Positions 1-5,433 of a stretch of 20,333 nt of DNA are shown here, in pieces (position 1 is the first letter of the stretch; the number at the start of each line of letters is the position of its first letter). The DNA comes from a virus. A program made the position numbers and the translations under genes. The notes under the pieces were generated by a model. It saw only the letters and a list, made by a program, of their open reading frames with translations. It was not told the origin of the DNA and did not search any database. The stretch lies in IMG/VR virus record IMGVR_UViG_3300005613_000500, positions 1-20,333 of that record; one strand, given 5' to 3'.

Positions 1-28
1 GAATCCTGCCCTGCGTGTAGCTCTGCCC

Positions 29-43
29 GTTACCTACAAGTGC
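29..43. repeat. Left arm of inverted repeat flanking the methyltransferase gene
   Basis: GTTACCTACAAGTGC here is the imperfect reverse complement of GCACCAGTAGGTAAC at 963-977 (13 of 15 positions match; the inner nine bases are identical). It abuts the methyltransferase stop codon with no gap. In an integron cassette the attC R'' box at the 3' end of the cassette complements the first bases of the same cassette, and this pair has that relation. The rest of any attC site would lie left of base 29 and is cut by the window edge. Confidence 0.55.
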
Positions 44-871
44 TTACTTCTGTGTTCCAAATAAAGTTTGTGCTTGTAAGTCTTTTTCTTTTCTTTTTTC
101 TTCCAACGCTTTTTTAATACGTTCTTCAATAATCTCACAGTATTCAGAAGATATTTCGCTTCCAATCCAATTTCGATTATTTAAAATACTCATTTTGGCT
201 GTTGTTCCGCTTCCCATAAATGGGTCATAAACCAAATCATTTTCATTACTCCAACTTACAATATGGTCGTTTGCTAATTGTTCAGGAAATATAGCAGAGT
301 GTTTAAACGCAAACTTATCTTTTGTTGATTGATTACTTCCTACTTTTAAATCCCAAACATTATACTTATCTCTTTCTAAGTTTCTTTTCTTGCCATAATC
401 AGTGAATTTACCATTTTCTTGCTGAGTTCCCGTGTACTTTTCTTTACCTGTTGCCAAAGTCTTTTCCCTTATTAAATTTACCGATTTGGGTCTACCTTTA
501 GAAAAAACAAACATATATTCAAAGCAAGGCAGGTATCTTATGCTTTTTACAGGCATTGGGTTCAGTTTTCTATATATCATCGTATCGTGAACATTAAAAC
601 CAATTTCTTTAAAGTATAATGCTTGTTTAAAACTTGTAAGCGTTTCACTACCTTTTACAGTTGCATCACCAACAACCCAAACGACAACTCCGCCTTGTTT
701 TGTAATTCTATACAATTCCTTTGCAATATTTTCAAAAGGAAATGAATAGCCTTTGTAATCCCTTAAATTGTCGTAAGGTGGGCTTGTTACTGTTAAGTCC
801 ACAAAGCAATCAGGCATTTTATCCATCGTTTCTAAATTGCTCTCATTGTAATTTTTGTTTATATCAATCAT
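44..871 (-). CDS. Beta-class DNA methyltransferase (N4-cytosine or N6-adenine)
   Basis: This 275-residue protein has the two hallmark motifs of amino-methyltransferases: TSPPY at residues 29-33 (catalytic motif IV) and DPFMGSGTT at 216-224 (SAM-binding motif I). Motif IV before motif I is the beta-class order. SPPY rather than DPPY is commoner in m4C enzymes, but the base is not certain. No restriction endonuclease is adjacent, so it looks like an orphan enzyme that could modify phage DNA against host restriction. The C-terminus is a charged helix rich in K, E and R. The leader before the ATG (872-900) is A-rich and lacks a Shine-Dalgarno sequence, unlike several phage genes in this window. 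Together with the flanking inverted repeats and attC-like hairpin, that suggests a separate origin as a gene cassette. Confidence 0.9.
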   Translation of the reverse strand: MIDINKNYNESNLETMDKMPDCFVDLTVTSPPYDNLRDYKGYSFPFENIAKELYRITKQGGVVVWVVGDATVKGSETLTSFKQALYFKEIGFNVHDTMIYRKLNPMPVKSIRYLPCFEYMFVFSKGRPKSVNLIREKTLATGKEKYTGTQQENGKFTDYGKKRNLERDKYNVWDLKVGSNQSTKDKFAFKHSAIFPEQLANDHIVSWSNENDLVYDPFMGSGTTAKMSILNNRNWIGSEISSEYCEIIEERIKKALEEKRKEKDLQAQTLFGTQK

Positions 872-968
872 AAGTTTTAATTTTTCAAATTAATTTAGCC
901 AACGCTCAAAAAAGAAAAGAAAAAGGTTCAGTTCTTTGATTGAACGTCTGTGGTTAATAATCGCACCA

Positions 969-1025
969 GTAGGTAACAATGTATAAACGGCATTAAAACG
1001 ACCGTTTATACTCAGCGTTAGCAAC
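969..1025. repeat. attC-like recombination site (integron cassette boundary)
   Basis: On the minus strand the order is GCTAAC (R''-like), a 5-nt spacer, GTATAAACGG, an 11-nt loop, CCGTTTATAC, a 3-nt spacer, and GTTACCTAC (R'-like). The 10-bp arms (981-990 and 1002-1011) are perfectly complementary, and the outer TAAC/GTTA boxes pair as well. Unequal spacers between box and stem are typical of attC sites, which recombine as folded single strands. The R' half matches the inverted repeat at 29-37, at the far side of the methyltransferase gene. A plain terminator is less likely because neither strand has a U-tract after the stem. The R boxes only partly match the RYYYAAC / GTTRRRY consensus. Confidence 0.5.
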
Positions 1026-1051
1026 AACACTACTTTTGTGGTAGTAAATAA

Positions 1052-1438
1052 TCATGTTGCCAAATGTTGCCAAATATTGCCTATTATCTTTAGTTTACCA
1101 ATTTCAGTTCCAGCAGTCAAATCAAAAGAACACCAATGCTCATTGAATATAACTATATCCGTAGTAATAGTTGTATCTATATGATATTCATATTGACCTG
1201 ACCGATTATCAAAGTTTTCCCTTTCTGTTTTATTCTCCAATATATCACCTTCATATATTGGCGTTCCTTCACAGTCGTATTTACCTGTAAATTGCATCAT
1301 CTTAATACCCTCCCTAGGTTCAAACACCCCACCTTTAAAATTTGGTGTTTCCCATAGGTCTGTAATTTCTTCATCTAATTCAGGTGTGTACATTACCTTT
1401 AGTACATCATCCCACATTCTAAATTTTAAAGTTCTCAT
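1052..1438 (-). CDS. YopX-family phage protein
   Basis: The 128-residue product begins with a RTLKFRMWD motif and contains FTGKYDCEGTPIYEGDIL followed by a late IGNI. This is the signature of the YopX family first named from Bacillus phage SPbeta and common in phage early regions. The molecular function of the family is unknown. The usual C-terminus after IGNI reads something like Y-E-N-P; here it is WQHLAT, encoded by a 10-bp direct repeat (TGTTGCCAAA twice, 1055-1074). The end of the gene may therefore have been altered where it meets the attC-like site. Its ATG overlaps the stop of the small upstream ORF by four bases, so the two are probably translationally coupled. Confidence 0.8.
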   Translation of the reverse strand: MRTLKFRMWDDVLKVMYTPELDEEITDLWETPNFKGGVFEPREGIKMMQFTGKYDCEGTPIYEGDILENKTERENFDNRSGQYEYHIDTTITTDIVIFNEHWCSFDLTAGTEIGKLKIIGNIWQHLAT

Positions 1439-1518
1439 TTGGCCCTCATTTTGCCGTGTCTCAAAACGACCCCGTGTTTGTTTTTAATTGTGTATTCAAT
1501 TATGTAGTTTTGATACAT
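1435..1518 (-). CDS. Small ORF, 27 aa, coupled to the YopX gene
   Basis: The ORF starts at ATG 1518-1516, five bases after the stop of the preceding gene, and its TGA overlaps the next ATG (ATGA). It contains YTIKNKHGVVLRHGKMRAK at the C-terminus. By memory this resembles the first part of longer small phage proteins that continue past K-M-R-V-K into a conserved helix; the stop here would truncate that form. Tight packing on both sides supports real translation. There is no strong Shine-Dalgarno, so initiation probably depends on the upstream gene. Function unknown. Confidence 0.45.
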   Translation of the reverse strand: MYQNYIIEYTIKNKHGVVLRHGKMRAK

Positions 1519-1522
1519 AGGA

Positions 1523-1768
1523 TTAAGACAACCGCAAATTTGTGTAATCAGAGGGCTTAAATTTGTTGTTCCAAAAAAACAACGTGCCTTTTTTCAACTT
1601 TTCTTGTGTGTCTGCGTGAATACAATCAAATTGTCTTCTTTTAATTATATCTTCGCATTTTTCACCGTCAGAATTTATAAAATAGACCTTATCGCCCTCT
1701 TTGACTTTTTGCCCATTTTTGAGGATTGTTGATCTTTCTTCAAATAATTTAAATAACATAGTATTCAT
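1523..1768 (-). CDS. Hypothetical phage protein, 81 aa
   Basis: This small basic protein is not recognised with confidence. Its centre (KVKEGDKVYFINSDGEK, residues about 21-38) looks like the first strands of a small SH3-like beta-barrel, a pattern also seen in YopX-type phage proteins. The start at 1768 lies inside the 3' end of the upstream winged-helix gene (20-base overlap) and has a G-rich stretch (GGACGGGGGT) just before it that can serve as a ribosome site. A second in-frame ATG lies three codons later. It belongs to the early minus-strand operon. Confidence 0.6.
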   Translation of the reverse strand: MNTMLFKLFEERSTILKNGQKVKEGDKVYFINSDGEKCEDIIKRRQFDCIHADTQEKLKKGTLFFWNNKFKPSDYTNLRLS

Positions 1769-2075
1769 ACCCCCGTCCGTTGCGCTCCCGGCTCACCGTA
1801 TTTTTGCGATATTGCCGCAGCATGATTTTTTTCGTTGTTTCCGGGTCCCAGCGCATCTTTGCGCTGATCTGCTTTGCTGTTATGCCGGGATGTTCTTTGA
1901 CATACCTCAGCATCAATTCAATAGATTCTTTTGTATAGACAGTCGGTTTCCGGCTATACGTCCGAGTTTTCTTTGTCATCCGTGCTTTGATTGCGTCGGC
2001 TTCGCTGCTGTATAGATAAATTGACAGCCCAGTTTCAATACAGCGATTGGCGCGTTTAATCAGGTCTATGTTCAT
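1749..2075 (-). CDS. Winged-helix-like DNA-binding protein, atypical GC content
   Basis: The 108-residue protein has a C-terminal helix-turn-helix region at about residues 50-107: a helix with LRYVKEHPGI, a turn, TAKQISAKM, then a recognition-like helix (DPETTKKIMLRQ) and a final strand ending RGYEYYV. This fits a winged-helix DNA-binding fold. Its DNA is visibly richer in G and C (CCCGGCTC, GCCGCAGC, GTCCCAGCGC) than the AT-rich genes around it, which suggests recent acquisition. A GGAAG sequence upstream is a plausible ribosome site. It sits directly downstream of a 35-codon ORF that looks like a gene remnant, so it may mark an insertion. A regulatory role is inferred only from the fold. 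Confidence 0.65.
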   Translation of the reverse strand: MNIDLIKRANRCIETGLSIYLYSSEADAIKARMTKKTRTYSRKPTVYTKESIELMLRYVKEHPGITAKQISAKMRWDPETTKKIMLRQYRKNTVSRERNGRGYEYYVI

Positions 2076-2110
2076 GTGTCAATACTTCCATAACCGTTCA
2101 ATATTTGAGG

Positions 2111-2218
2111 TTAATAAACTTCGTCAGTCTGATATTCCTCAATAATTCCATTAATGGTATTAAGTCTTTCCTTATTGGCTTTTCCCATTCTTATTTCTCT
2201 AAATTTTATTTTTGCCAT
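2111..2218 (-). CDS. Small ORF, 35 aa, possible truncated gene start
   Basis: ATG 2218-2216 is preceded by GGAGAAAAC, a good ribosome site. The product contains KANKERLNTINGIIEEYQ and ends DEVY. By memory this resembles the N-terminus of larger phage and bacterial proteins in which I-I-x-E-Y-Q is followed by a conserved LTLRQLYYQ motif; here a stop comes first. The next gene downstream is the GC-richer winged-helix gene 35 bases away, so the rest of the original gene may have been replaced. Either a real micropeptide gene or a 5' remnant fits. Confidence 0.45.
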   Translation of the reverse strand: MAKIKFREIRMGKANKERLNTINGIIEEYQTDEVY

Positions 2219-2234
2219 GTTTTCTCCATTTTAA

Positions 2235-2342
2235 AGCACTGCCCCGGGGAGTTGAACCCTGGTGACTGTCGATTTTTAACTCCGATGCGAGTATCCGTCG
2301 AGAAACTCAATACCACAACAGCCTCATATCCTTGGCAGTGCT
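2235..2342 (-). ncRNA. tRNA-like structured RNA element
   Basis: Read on the minus strand, the ends form a perfect 9-bp helix, AGCACTGCC with GGCAGTGCT. Directly inside the 3' strand is a T-arm-like hairpin, CAGGG-TTCAACT-CCCCG (one A-C mismatch), with the conserved TTC loop start. A further helix pairs CTGTTG (2321-2316) with CGACAG (2271-2266) and encloses about 44 nt that fold locally (TTGAG/CTCGA; ACTC/GAGT). No standard D-arm or 7-nt anticodon loop is visible, no CCA is encoded, and the acceptor helix is too long for an ordinary tRNA. This makes it a tRNA-like element: a degenerate tRNA, a small tmRNA-like domain, or another tRNA mimic. It starts two bases after the stop of the preceding gene. 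Confidence 0.45.
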
Positions 2343-2344
2343 AA

Positions 2345-2650
2345 TTATAACTTCATCAAAAAATCATACAATTCGCCCGCATTTGAGAGAATTATATCAT
2401 CTTTAATTATTCGTTTTTTTCGCCCAAAATCCAAGCTGTAACAATAGTATTTTATCCAATCTTCGTGATCATCCATCAGCATGGCAAGCGTAAGAAAAAG
2501 AGAATCTTTCCAGAATTTATTATTGGGCATAAAGTTCGACGCATGTGTATTCGTGAATACGCTGGACAGCACTTCCGCAACAGCGATGTCCCGTTTATAC
2601 TGTGCGTCTAGTCCCTCTATGATTGCAATGAAGGTTTTCCTTTGCATCAT
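2345..2650 (-). CDS. Hypothetical phage protein, 101 aa
   Basis: Not recognised as a named family. The sequence is mostly helical, with a DWIKYYCYSLDFGRKKR segment near residues 65-82 that resembles small phage proteins with a Y-Y-x-x-x-L-D-F-G motif. ATG at 2650, with AAGGGGATAGG upstream, overlaps the stop of the 27-codon ORF before it (TGA lies within ATGATG), so translation is probably coupled. The tRNA-like element follows two bases after the stop. Function unknown. Confidence 0.65.
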   Translation of the reverse strand: MMQRKTFIAIIEGLDAQYKRDIAVAEVLSSVFTNTHASNFMPNNKFWKDSLFLTLAMLMDDHEDWIKYYCYSLDFGRKKRIIKDDIILSNAGELYDFLMKL

Positions 2651-2730
2651 CCTATCCCCTTTTCATCTTGGATATAGGCCGTGATTGTATCTGTATCTGA
2701 TAGCTTACTATTTTCATTTTTTACAATCAT
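2647..2730 (-). CDS. Small ORF, 27 aa, coupled on both sides
   Basis: Its ATG overlaps the stop of the upstream HNH-like gene (ATGA), and its TGA lies inside the ATGATG start of the next gene. The product is hydrophilic and probably helical (SDTDTITAYIQDEKGIG at the C-terminus). Overlap with both neighbours in one reading direction is the main evidence that it is translated. It may be a real micropeptide or mainly a bridge that carries ribosomes between genes. No homolog is recognised. Confidence 0.45.
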   Translation of the reverse strand: MIVKNENSKLSDTDTITAYIQDEKGIG

Positions 2731-3074
2731 GAGACAATAAACTCAATCAAATTTTTAATAGCAATTTCATATACATTTACATCATAGTATTCTTGAAAAT
2801 CTTTATCTGACATACTGTGGATGTTTTTTGGACCGCCTGTATGGATATTTGTGTCCATAATAATTAATATAAAATGCTGTGGTGTTGGATCGGTTCTTTT
2901 AGAATGCTTTAATCCATCAACGTGATGGACTACCGTTCTGCAGTGTTTACCTGTTACCTGGCAGAAGTTTTCATATCTTGATTTATCTTTAGCCCAATCA
3001 TAATATTCAAGTGGATCCATTTTAAATGTTTCTGCAAGTATTTGAATTTTAGTCAGTCGTTTATTTTTCATCAT
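2727..3074 (-). CDS. HNH-like nuclease or recombination-type protein, degenerate
   Basis: The 115-residue protein has CQVTGKHC then VHHVDG (about residues 38-54), followed by HF, an IHTGG box and IHSMSDKDFQEYY. This layout resembles the small HNH-type phage proteins (HNHc_6 or DUF968-like): a CxxxG-type knuckle, an HH-x-D-G core, then H-x-G and a downstream H. Not all canonical metal ligands are evident, so catalysis is uncertain. It lies in the replication operon, where such proteins often act in recombination or DNA processing. ATG at 3074 overlaps the previous stop (ATGATGA), and a second ATG follows at once. Confidence 0.5.
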   Translation of the reverse strand: MMKNKRLTKIQILAETFKMDPLEYYDWAKDKSRYENFCQVTGKHCRTVVHHVDGLKHSKRTDPTPQHFILIIMDTNIHTGGPKNIHSMSDKDFQEYYDVNVYEIAIKNLIEFIVS

Positions 3075-3484
3075 TCATCCATTGCTGCTTTTATTCTTTG
3101 TTCTTCTCTACCTTCATTACGCTTACTGGCAATAAAATCTTTTTGATCTTGTTCAGGCTGATTATTAAACCACAAATGATTGTTTCGTTTCTGGAAGTAA
3201 TATTTGGGAAAAGCAAGCCTGACATACTTTTCAACTATCCGTTTAAATTTTTTATCTTCGTGATCTTTAAGGTTGTTATCTAACTTTCTGTAATAGGTGC
3301 CTGAATGATAACGTGTAAGCTCTTTTTGGATACATAAGGGTAAACTCTCAACATCACCTGTTACCCTTGCTATGACGTTATCCACGCCATTCAGATACCG
3401 TTTATGAATTAAGATACCTTCTTTATCAAGATATTTTGTCAATCTTGCTTTGGCTTGTCCAAATGTTAATGATTTAAATGTCAT
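3071..3484 (-). CDS. Hypothetical early phage protein, 137 aa
   Basis: A basic, mostly helical protein with no recognised motif. The N-terminal part (TFGQAKARLTKYLDKEG) looks like a helix pair. The C-terminal third is strongly charged, ending in a predicted helix (EGREEQRIKAAMDE). High lysine and arginine content and its place between replication genes make nucleic-acid binding possible, but this is inference. Its ATG overlaps the stop of the upstream 67-codon gene (ATGA) and its own stop overlaps the next start, so it is an integral operon member. Confidence 0.6.
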   Translation of the reverse strand: MTFKSLTFGQAKARLTKYLDKEGILIHKRYLNGVDNVIARVTGDVESLPLCIQKELTRYHSGTYYRKLDNNLKDHEDKKFKRIVEKYVRLAFPKYYFQKRNNHLWFNNQPEQDQKDFIASKRNEGREEQRIKAAMDE

Positions 3485-3684
3485 TTCGATGTAACTTCAA
3501 TTCCTACGCCTAATTTACGCATATTTACTTTGTTAGTACTATGCTTTTTATTAGTATTAATGAATTCTATTTCTTCATATCTCCATGGGTATCTATAACC
3601 ACCCATATTTAATATGACCCTATCTGAAGTTAGTGTGACAACTTCACGGATTTTGGTACAGCCCTTTAATTTAGCGTACTGCAT
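3481..3684 (-). CDS. Hypothetical early phage protein, 67 aa
   Basis: A small basic protein, probably beta-rich in its first half (REVVTLTSDRVILNMGGYRYPWRYEEIEF), with a lysine-rich tail. No family is recognised. The ATG at 3684 is twelve bases after the stop of the helicase-loader candidate, with AAGG as a modest ribosome site, and its stop overlaps the next gene. It is placed by context in the replication operon; function unknown. Confidence 0.55.
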   Translation of the reverse strand: MQYAKLKGCTKIREVVTLTSDRVILNMGGYRYPWRYEEIEFINTNKKHSTNKVNMRKLGVGIEVTSK

Positions 3685-3696
3685 TTTTAGCTTACC

Positions 3697-4296
3697 TTAT
3701 TTTTTATTTGGAGTACAGCCGGATGTTTTTGCCATAGATTCGTTAGCCTTTGTGTCATTCATCTGCTCCAATGCACCTTTAATATCTGGCTGTTCCAATA
3801 GTTGTTTTTTAGATCCTGTTTGCAAACTGAATAAACCTTTGATCTTATTGATGGGAAATGCCAAATCATTTTTAGCACAATGTTTCCATGTTTTTACAAT
3901 CCGGTCATATTGAAAGTGTATCCTGTCATTAAATCTATCATGCTGCATTGCACATAGCCTATCCCATCCAATTTCTTCAACAATGGCATTTGATATGGGG
4001 TGTGAAAATTCAGGGTTCCCGTATGCCCCTATTTTGTACACAGCATTTAGAATATCATTTATGATATCATTTTCAGATGGTGTGGGTGATTTAGCTTCTG
4101 CAGCCATATCAAGGAATTCACTTACAGTTGGCATGTACTTATTATTTCGTACCCAAAGATGAACCAGATTTTTGAATTCATCAATTTCCATTTCTTCAAA
4201 GTTTGACCAAAAGGCAGCAACAACCATTTTATTGTGATCTTTGCCCATGCAGCCAAATAAATAGTTCATCCGTTCATTGAAATCTTCAAACTTCAT
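3697..4296 (-). CDS. Probable replicative helicase loader-type protein
   Basis: This 199-residue protein follows the replication initiator with a four-base overlap, the usual place of a phage helicase loader (the lambda O-P arrangement). The N-terminal 70 residues are helical and include VAAFWSNFEEMEIDEFKNLV followed by NNKYMPTVSEFLDMA, a pattern resembling the helical N-terminal domain of loader proteins such as G39P and related phage loaders. A second helical part follows (IGWDRLCAMQHDRF), then a flexible polar tail. No Walker motif is present, so it is not a DnaC-type ATPase. Function is inferred from position and the weak N-terminal pattern. Confidence 0.5.
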   Translation of the reverse strand: MKFEDFNERMNYLFGCMGKDHNKMVVAAFWSNFEEMEIDEFKNLVHLWVRNNKYMPTVSEFLDMAAEAKSPTPSENDIINDILNAVYKIGAYGNPEFSHPISNAIVEEIGWDRLCAMQHDRFNDRIHFQYDRIVKTWKHCAKNDLAFPINKIKGLFSLQTGSKKQLLEQPDIKGALEQMNDTKANESMAKTSGCTPNKK

Positions 4297-5102
4297 TTCA
4301 CAACTCCTTTTAATATCGTCTCAATTTCTTCTTGTGTGGTATTAACTGCTGAATAATTAGAATTGTTTTTCATTGCCATGGTGAGGTTATCAAACTTCTT
4401 CCTTCCAGAATTGCTATTAGTTCTTCTTAATCCTTTCAGGCTCAGTACATTTTTAGACCAGAATGAATCCTGTACCGCAAACCCCAACACTTCTTTTACA
4501 TAATCATATTCATATTTATCAATCCTGATAAGTTTATCTATTTCTTCAGCACCTTCATTAATGTATTTCTGTTTCTTGCTTTCGTAGTCCCTTGGCTGCT
4601 GATGTATGTTATAAACATAATCGTAAAATAGTTCTGCTAATTCTTCGTATTTAGCAGGGTATTCTTTTTTTCCCATTATTACATTGTTTACATTCTTACT
4701 ATTATTGTTTGGTGCCACTTGCGTTTCACTTGCGTTTCGTTTCTGTTTCACTTGCGTTTCACTTGCGTTTCGCTTATGCTGATAACTACCGTAATTTATT
4801 ACTCTTAGGTGTGTCGTTTTGGTGTTCGGTATCGTTTCTATCATTGTGTCGCTTTCAAGAAACTTTAAAAATCTTCTTACCTTCGATTTGCTCCATCCCC
4901 ACTTTCTAGCATAGGTTTCTAATGAATCCATTGATTCACCACATTCACATATAAATATCTTATCGCCAAACATTAATTTATTACTGGAATGGTTGCAAGT
5001 CATTAATATATCAATCCATGCCTGCCCTTTTGTAAATGGTTTATCAGACCATAAATAATGATCTTGTAATTTTCTATGTAATTTTATCCAGCCTTTTTCC
5101 AT
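4293..5102 (-). CDS. Phage replication initiator (replisome organizer)
   Basis: The N-terminus, GWIKLHRKLQDHYLW followed by AWIDILM, is the common start of phage replication proteins with a winged-helix origin-binding domain; the helix-turn-helix lies near residues 60-100 (YARKWGWSKSKVRRFLKFLE). The C-terminal part (VKEVLGFAVQDSFWSKNVLSLKGLR) is the DnaD/replisome-organizer type seen in many phages. Between them, residues about 111-129 carry a duplicated RNASETQV peptide produced by an 11-bp iteron array in the DNA. A replication origin inside the initiator gene mirrors lambda O. The start at 5102 overlaps the stop of the small zinc-ribbon ORF (TAATG), which supports this ATG. Confidence 0.8.
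   Translation of the reverse strand: MEKGWIKLHRKLQDHYLWSDKPFTKGQAWIDILMTCNHSSNKLMFGDKIFICECGESMDSLETYARKWGWSKSKVRRFLKFLESDTMIETIPNTKTTHLRVINYGSYQHKRNASETQVKQKRNASETQVAPNNNSKNVNNVIMGKKEYPAKYEELAELFYDYVYNIHQQPRDYESKKQKYINEGAEEIDKLIRIDKYEYDYVKEVLGFAVQDSFWSKNVLSLKGLRRTNSNSGRKKFDNLTMAMKNNSNYSAVNTTQEEIETILKGVVK
4716..4770. repeat. Iteron array, candidate replication origin
   Basis: Five contiguous 11-bp units are present: CACTTGCGTTT at 4716-4726, 4727-4737, 4749-4759 and 4760-4770 is exact, with a degenerate central unit at 4738-4748. The 11-bp period is close to one helical turn, so bound initiator proteins would align on one face of the DNA. Because 11 is not a multiple of three, the peptide repeat appears only at 33 bp, which suggests that the DNA sequence is what is conserved. 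AT-rich DNA flanks the array, including AATTTATTACTC just past it and ATTATTACATTGTTTACA before it, suitable for unwinding. Confidence 0.65.
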
Positions 5103-5242
5103 TAAATATCTGACTTTTTTGATGTCTCGTAACTAAATGAAATACATGTGCTCATAATAAATTTTATTGAACAATCACAGCATTCAATTTCATGATCACC
5201 ATCTTCATAAAATTCACGTTCATAATTCTTTTCACCGCACAC
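5102..5242 (-). CDS. Small zinc-ribbon protein (GTG start or frameshifted)
   Basis: The frame reads CGEKNYEREFYEDGDHEIEC then CDCS, two cysteine pairs of a zinc ribbon like phage Lar (restriction alleviation) or Com-type proteins. The TAA overlaps the replication initiator ATG (TAATG), so it is probably translated. In frame the only near start is GTG at 5242, which leaves just VCGEK before the ribbon and loses one expected cysteine. One frame over, ATG 5258-5256 encodes MNLLHCV and then hits TGA; a single-base shift would join it to CGEK and give a normal C-x-C-G knuckle. The gene is therefore either a GTG-initiated 46-codon ORF or a gene with a one-base frameshift. Confidence 0.5.
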   Translation of the reverse strand: MCGEKNYEREFYEDGDHEIECCDCSIKFIMSTCISFSYETSKKSDI

Positions 5243-5256
5243 AATGTAAAAGATTC

Positions 5257-5270
5257 ATTATAACATTATA
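5257..5270 (-). promoter_or_regulatory. Possible -10 elements of the early operon promoter
   Basis: Two TATAAT hexamers (minus strand, 5270-5265 and 5262-5257) lie just before the early operon, downstream of two terminator-like structures. No convincing -35 hexamer is present at 16-18 bp, so this is a weak call that rests on position and the exact -10 match. Confidence 0.25.
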
Positions 5271-5286
5271 TGTCATCCCCATAATG

Positions 5287-5357
5287 AAAAACCCCAGTGC
5301 AAGCCTGGTGACGGATAGAATTACCGCCCGGTTTCCCGGTGACTTGCAGTGGGGTTT
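5287..5357 (-). ncRNA. Structured RNA element or complex terminator
   Basis: The arms 5289-5303 and 5343-5357 pair over 15 positions with a single mismatch. Between them is a 39-nt insert that can form a CCGG-TTTC-CCGG hairpin (5328-5339, plus-strand notation) and a weaker CGG/CCG hairpin (5312-5326), giving a three-way-junction shape. On the minus strand the closing helix ends GGGG followed by five T residues (5291-5287), as in an intrinsic terminator. It lies between the HTH gene terminator and the early operon, about 30 nt before the first small ORF. It may be a second terminator, an attenuator or an antitermination signal; no known riboswitch class is recognised. Confidence 0.5.
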
Positions 5358-5433
5358 CCCCAAGTTCTAAATATTTAAACATTCTATTTCCACCATTAGT
5401 AGTTTATAAATACTATTGTAGTAATTACAAGTT

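Noticed and set aside
2235-2342. Selenocysteine tRNA or ordinary tRNA
   Set aside because: The 8-9 bp acceptor and 5 bp T-arm recall tRNA-Sec, but there is no TCA anticodon in a 7-nt loop, no D-arm and no usable variable arm.
4716-4770. CRISPR-like repeat array
   Set aside because: The units are only 11 bp, contiguous with no spacers, and inside a coding gene; iterons fit better.
5287-5357. Known riboswitch (cobalamin, TPP, SAM and similar)
   Set aside because: No conserved core motif of these classes could be identified on either strand, and the downstream genes are replication genes, not metabolic ones.
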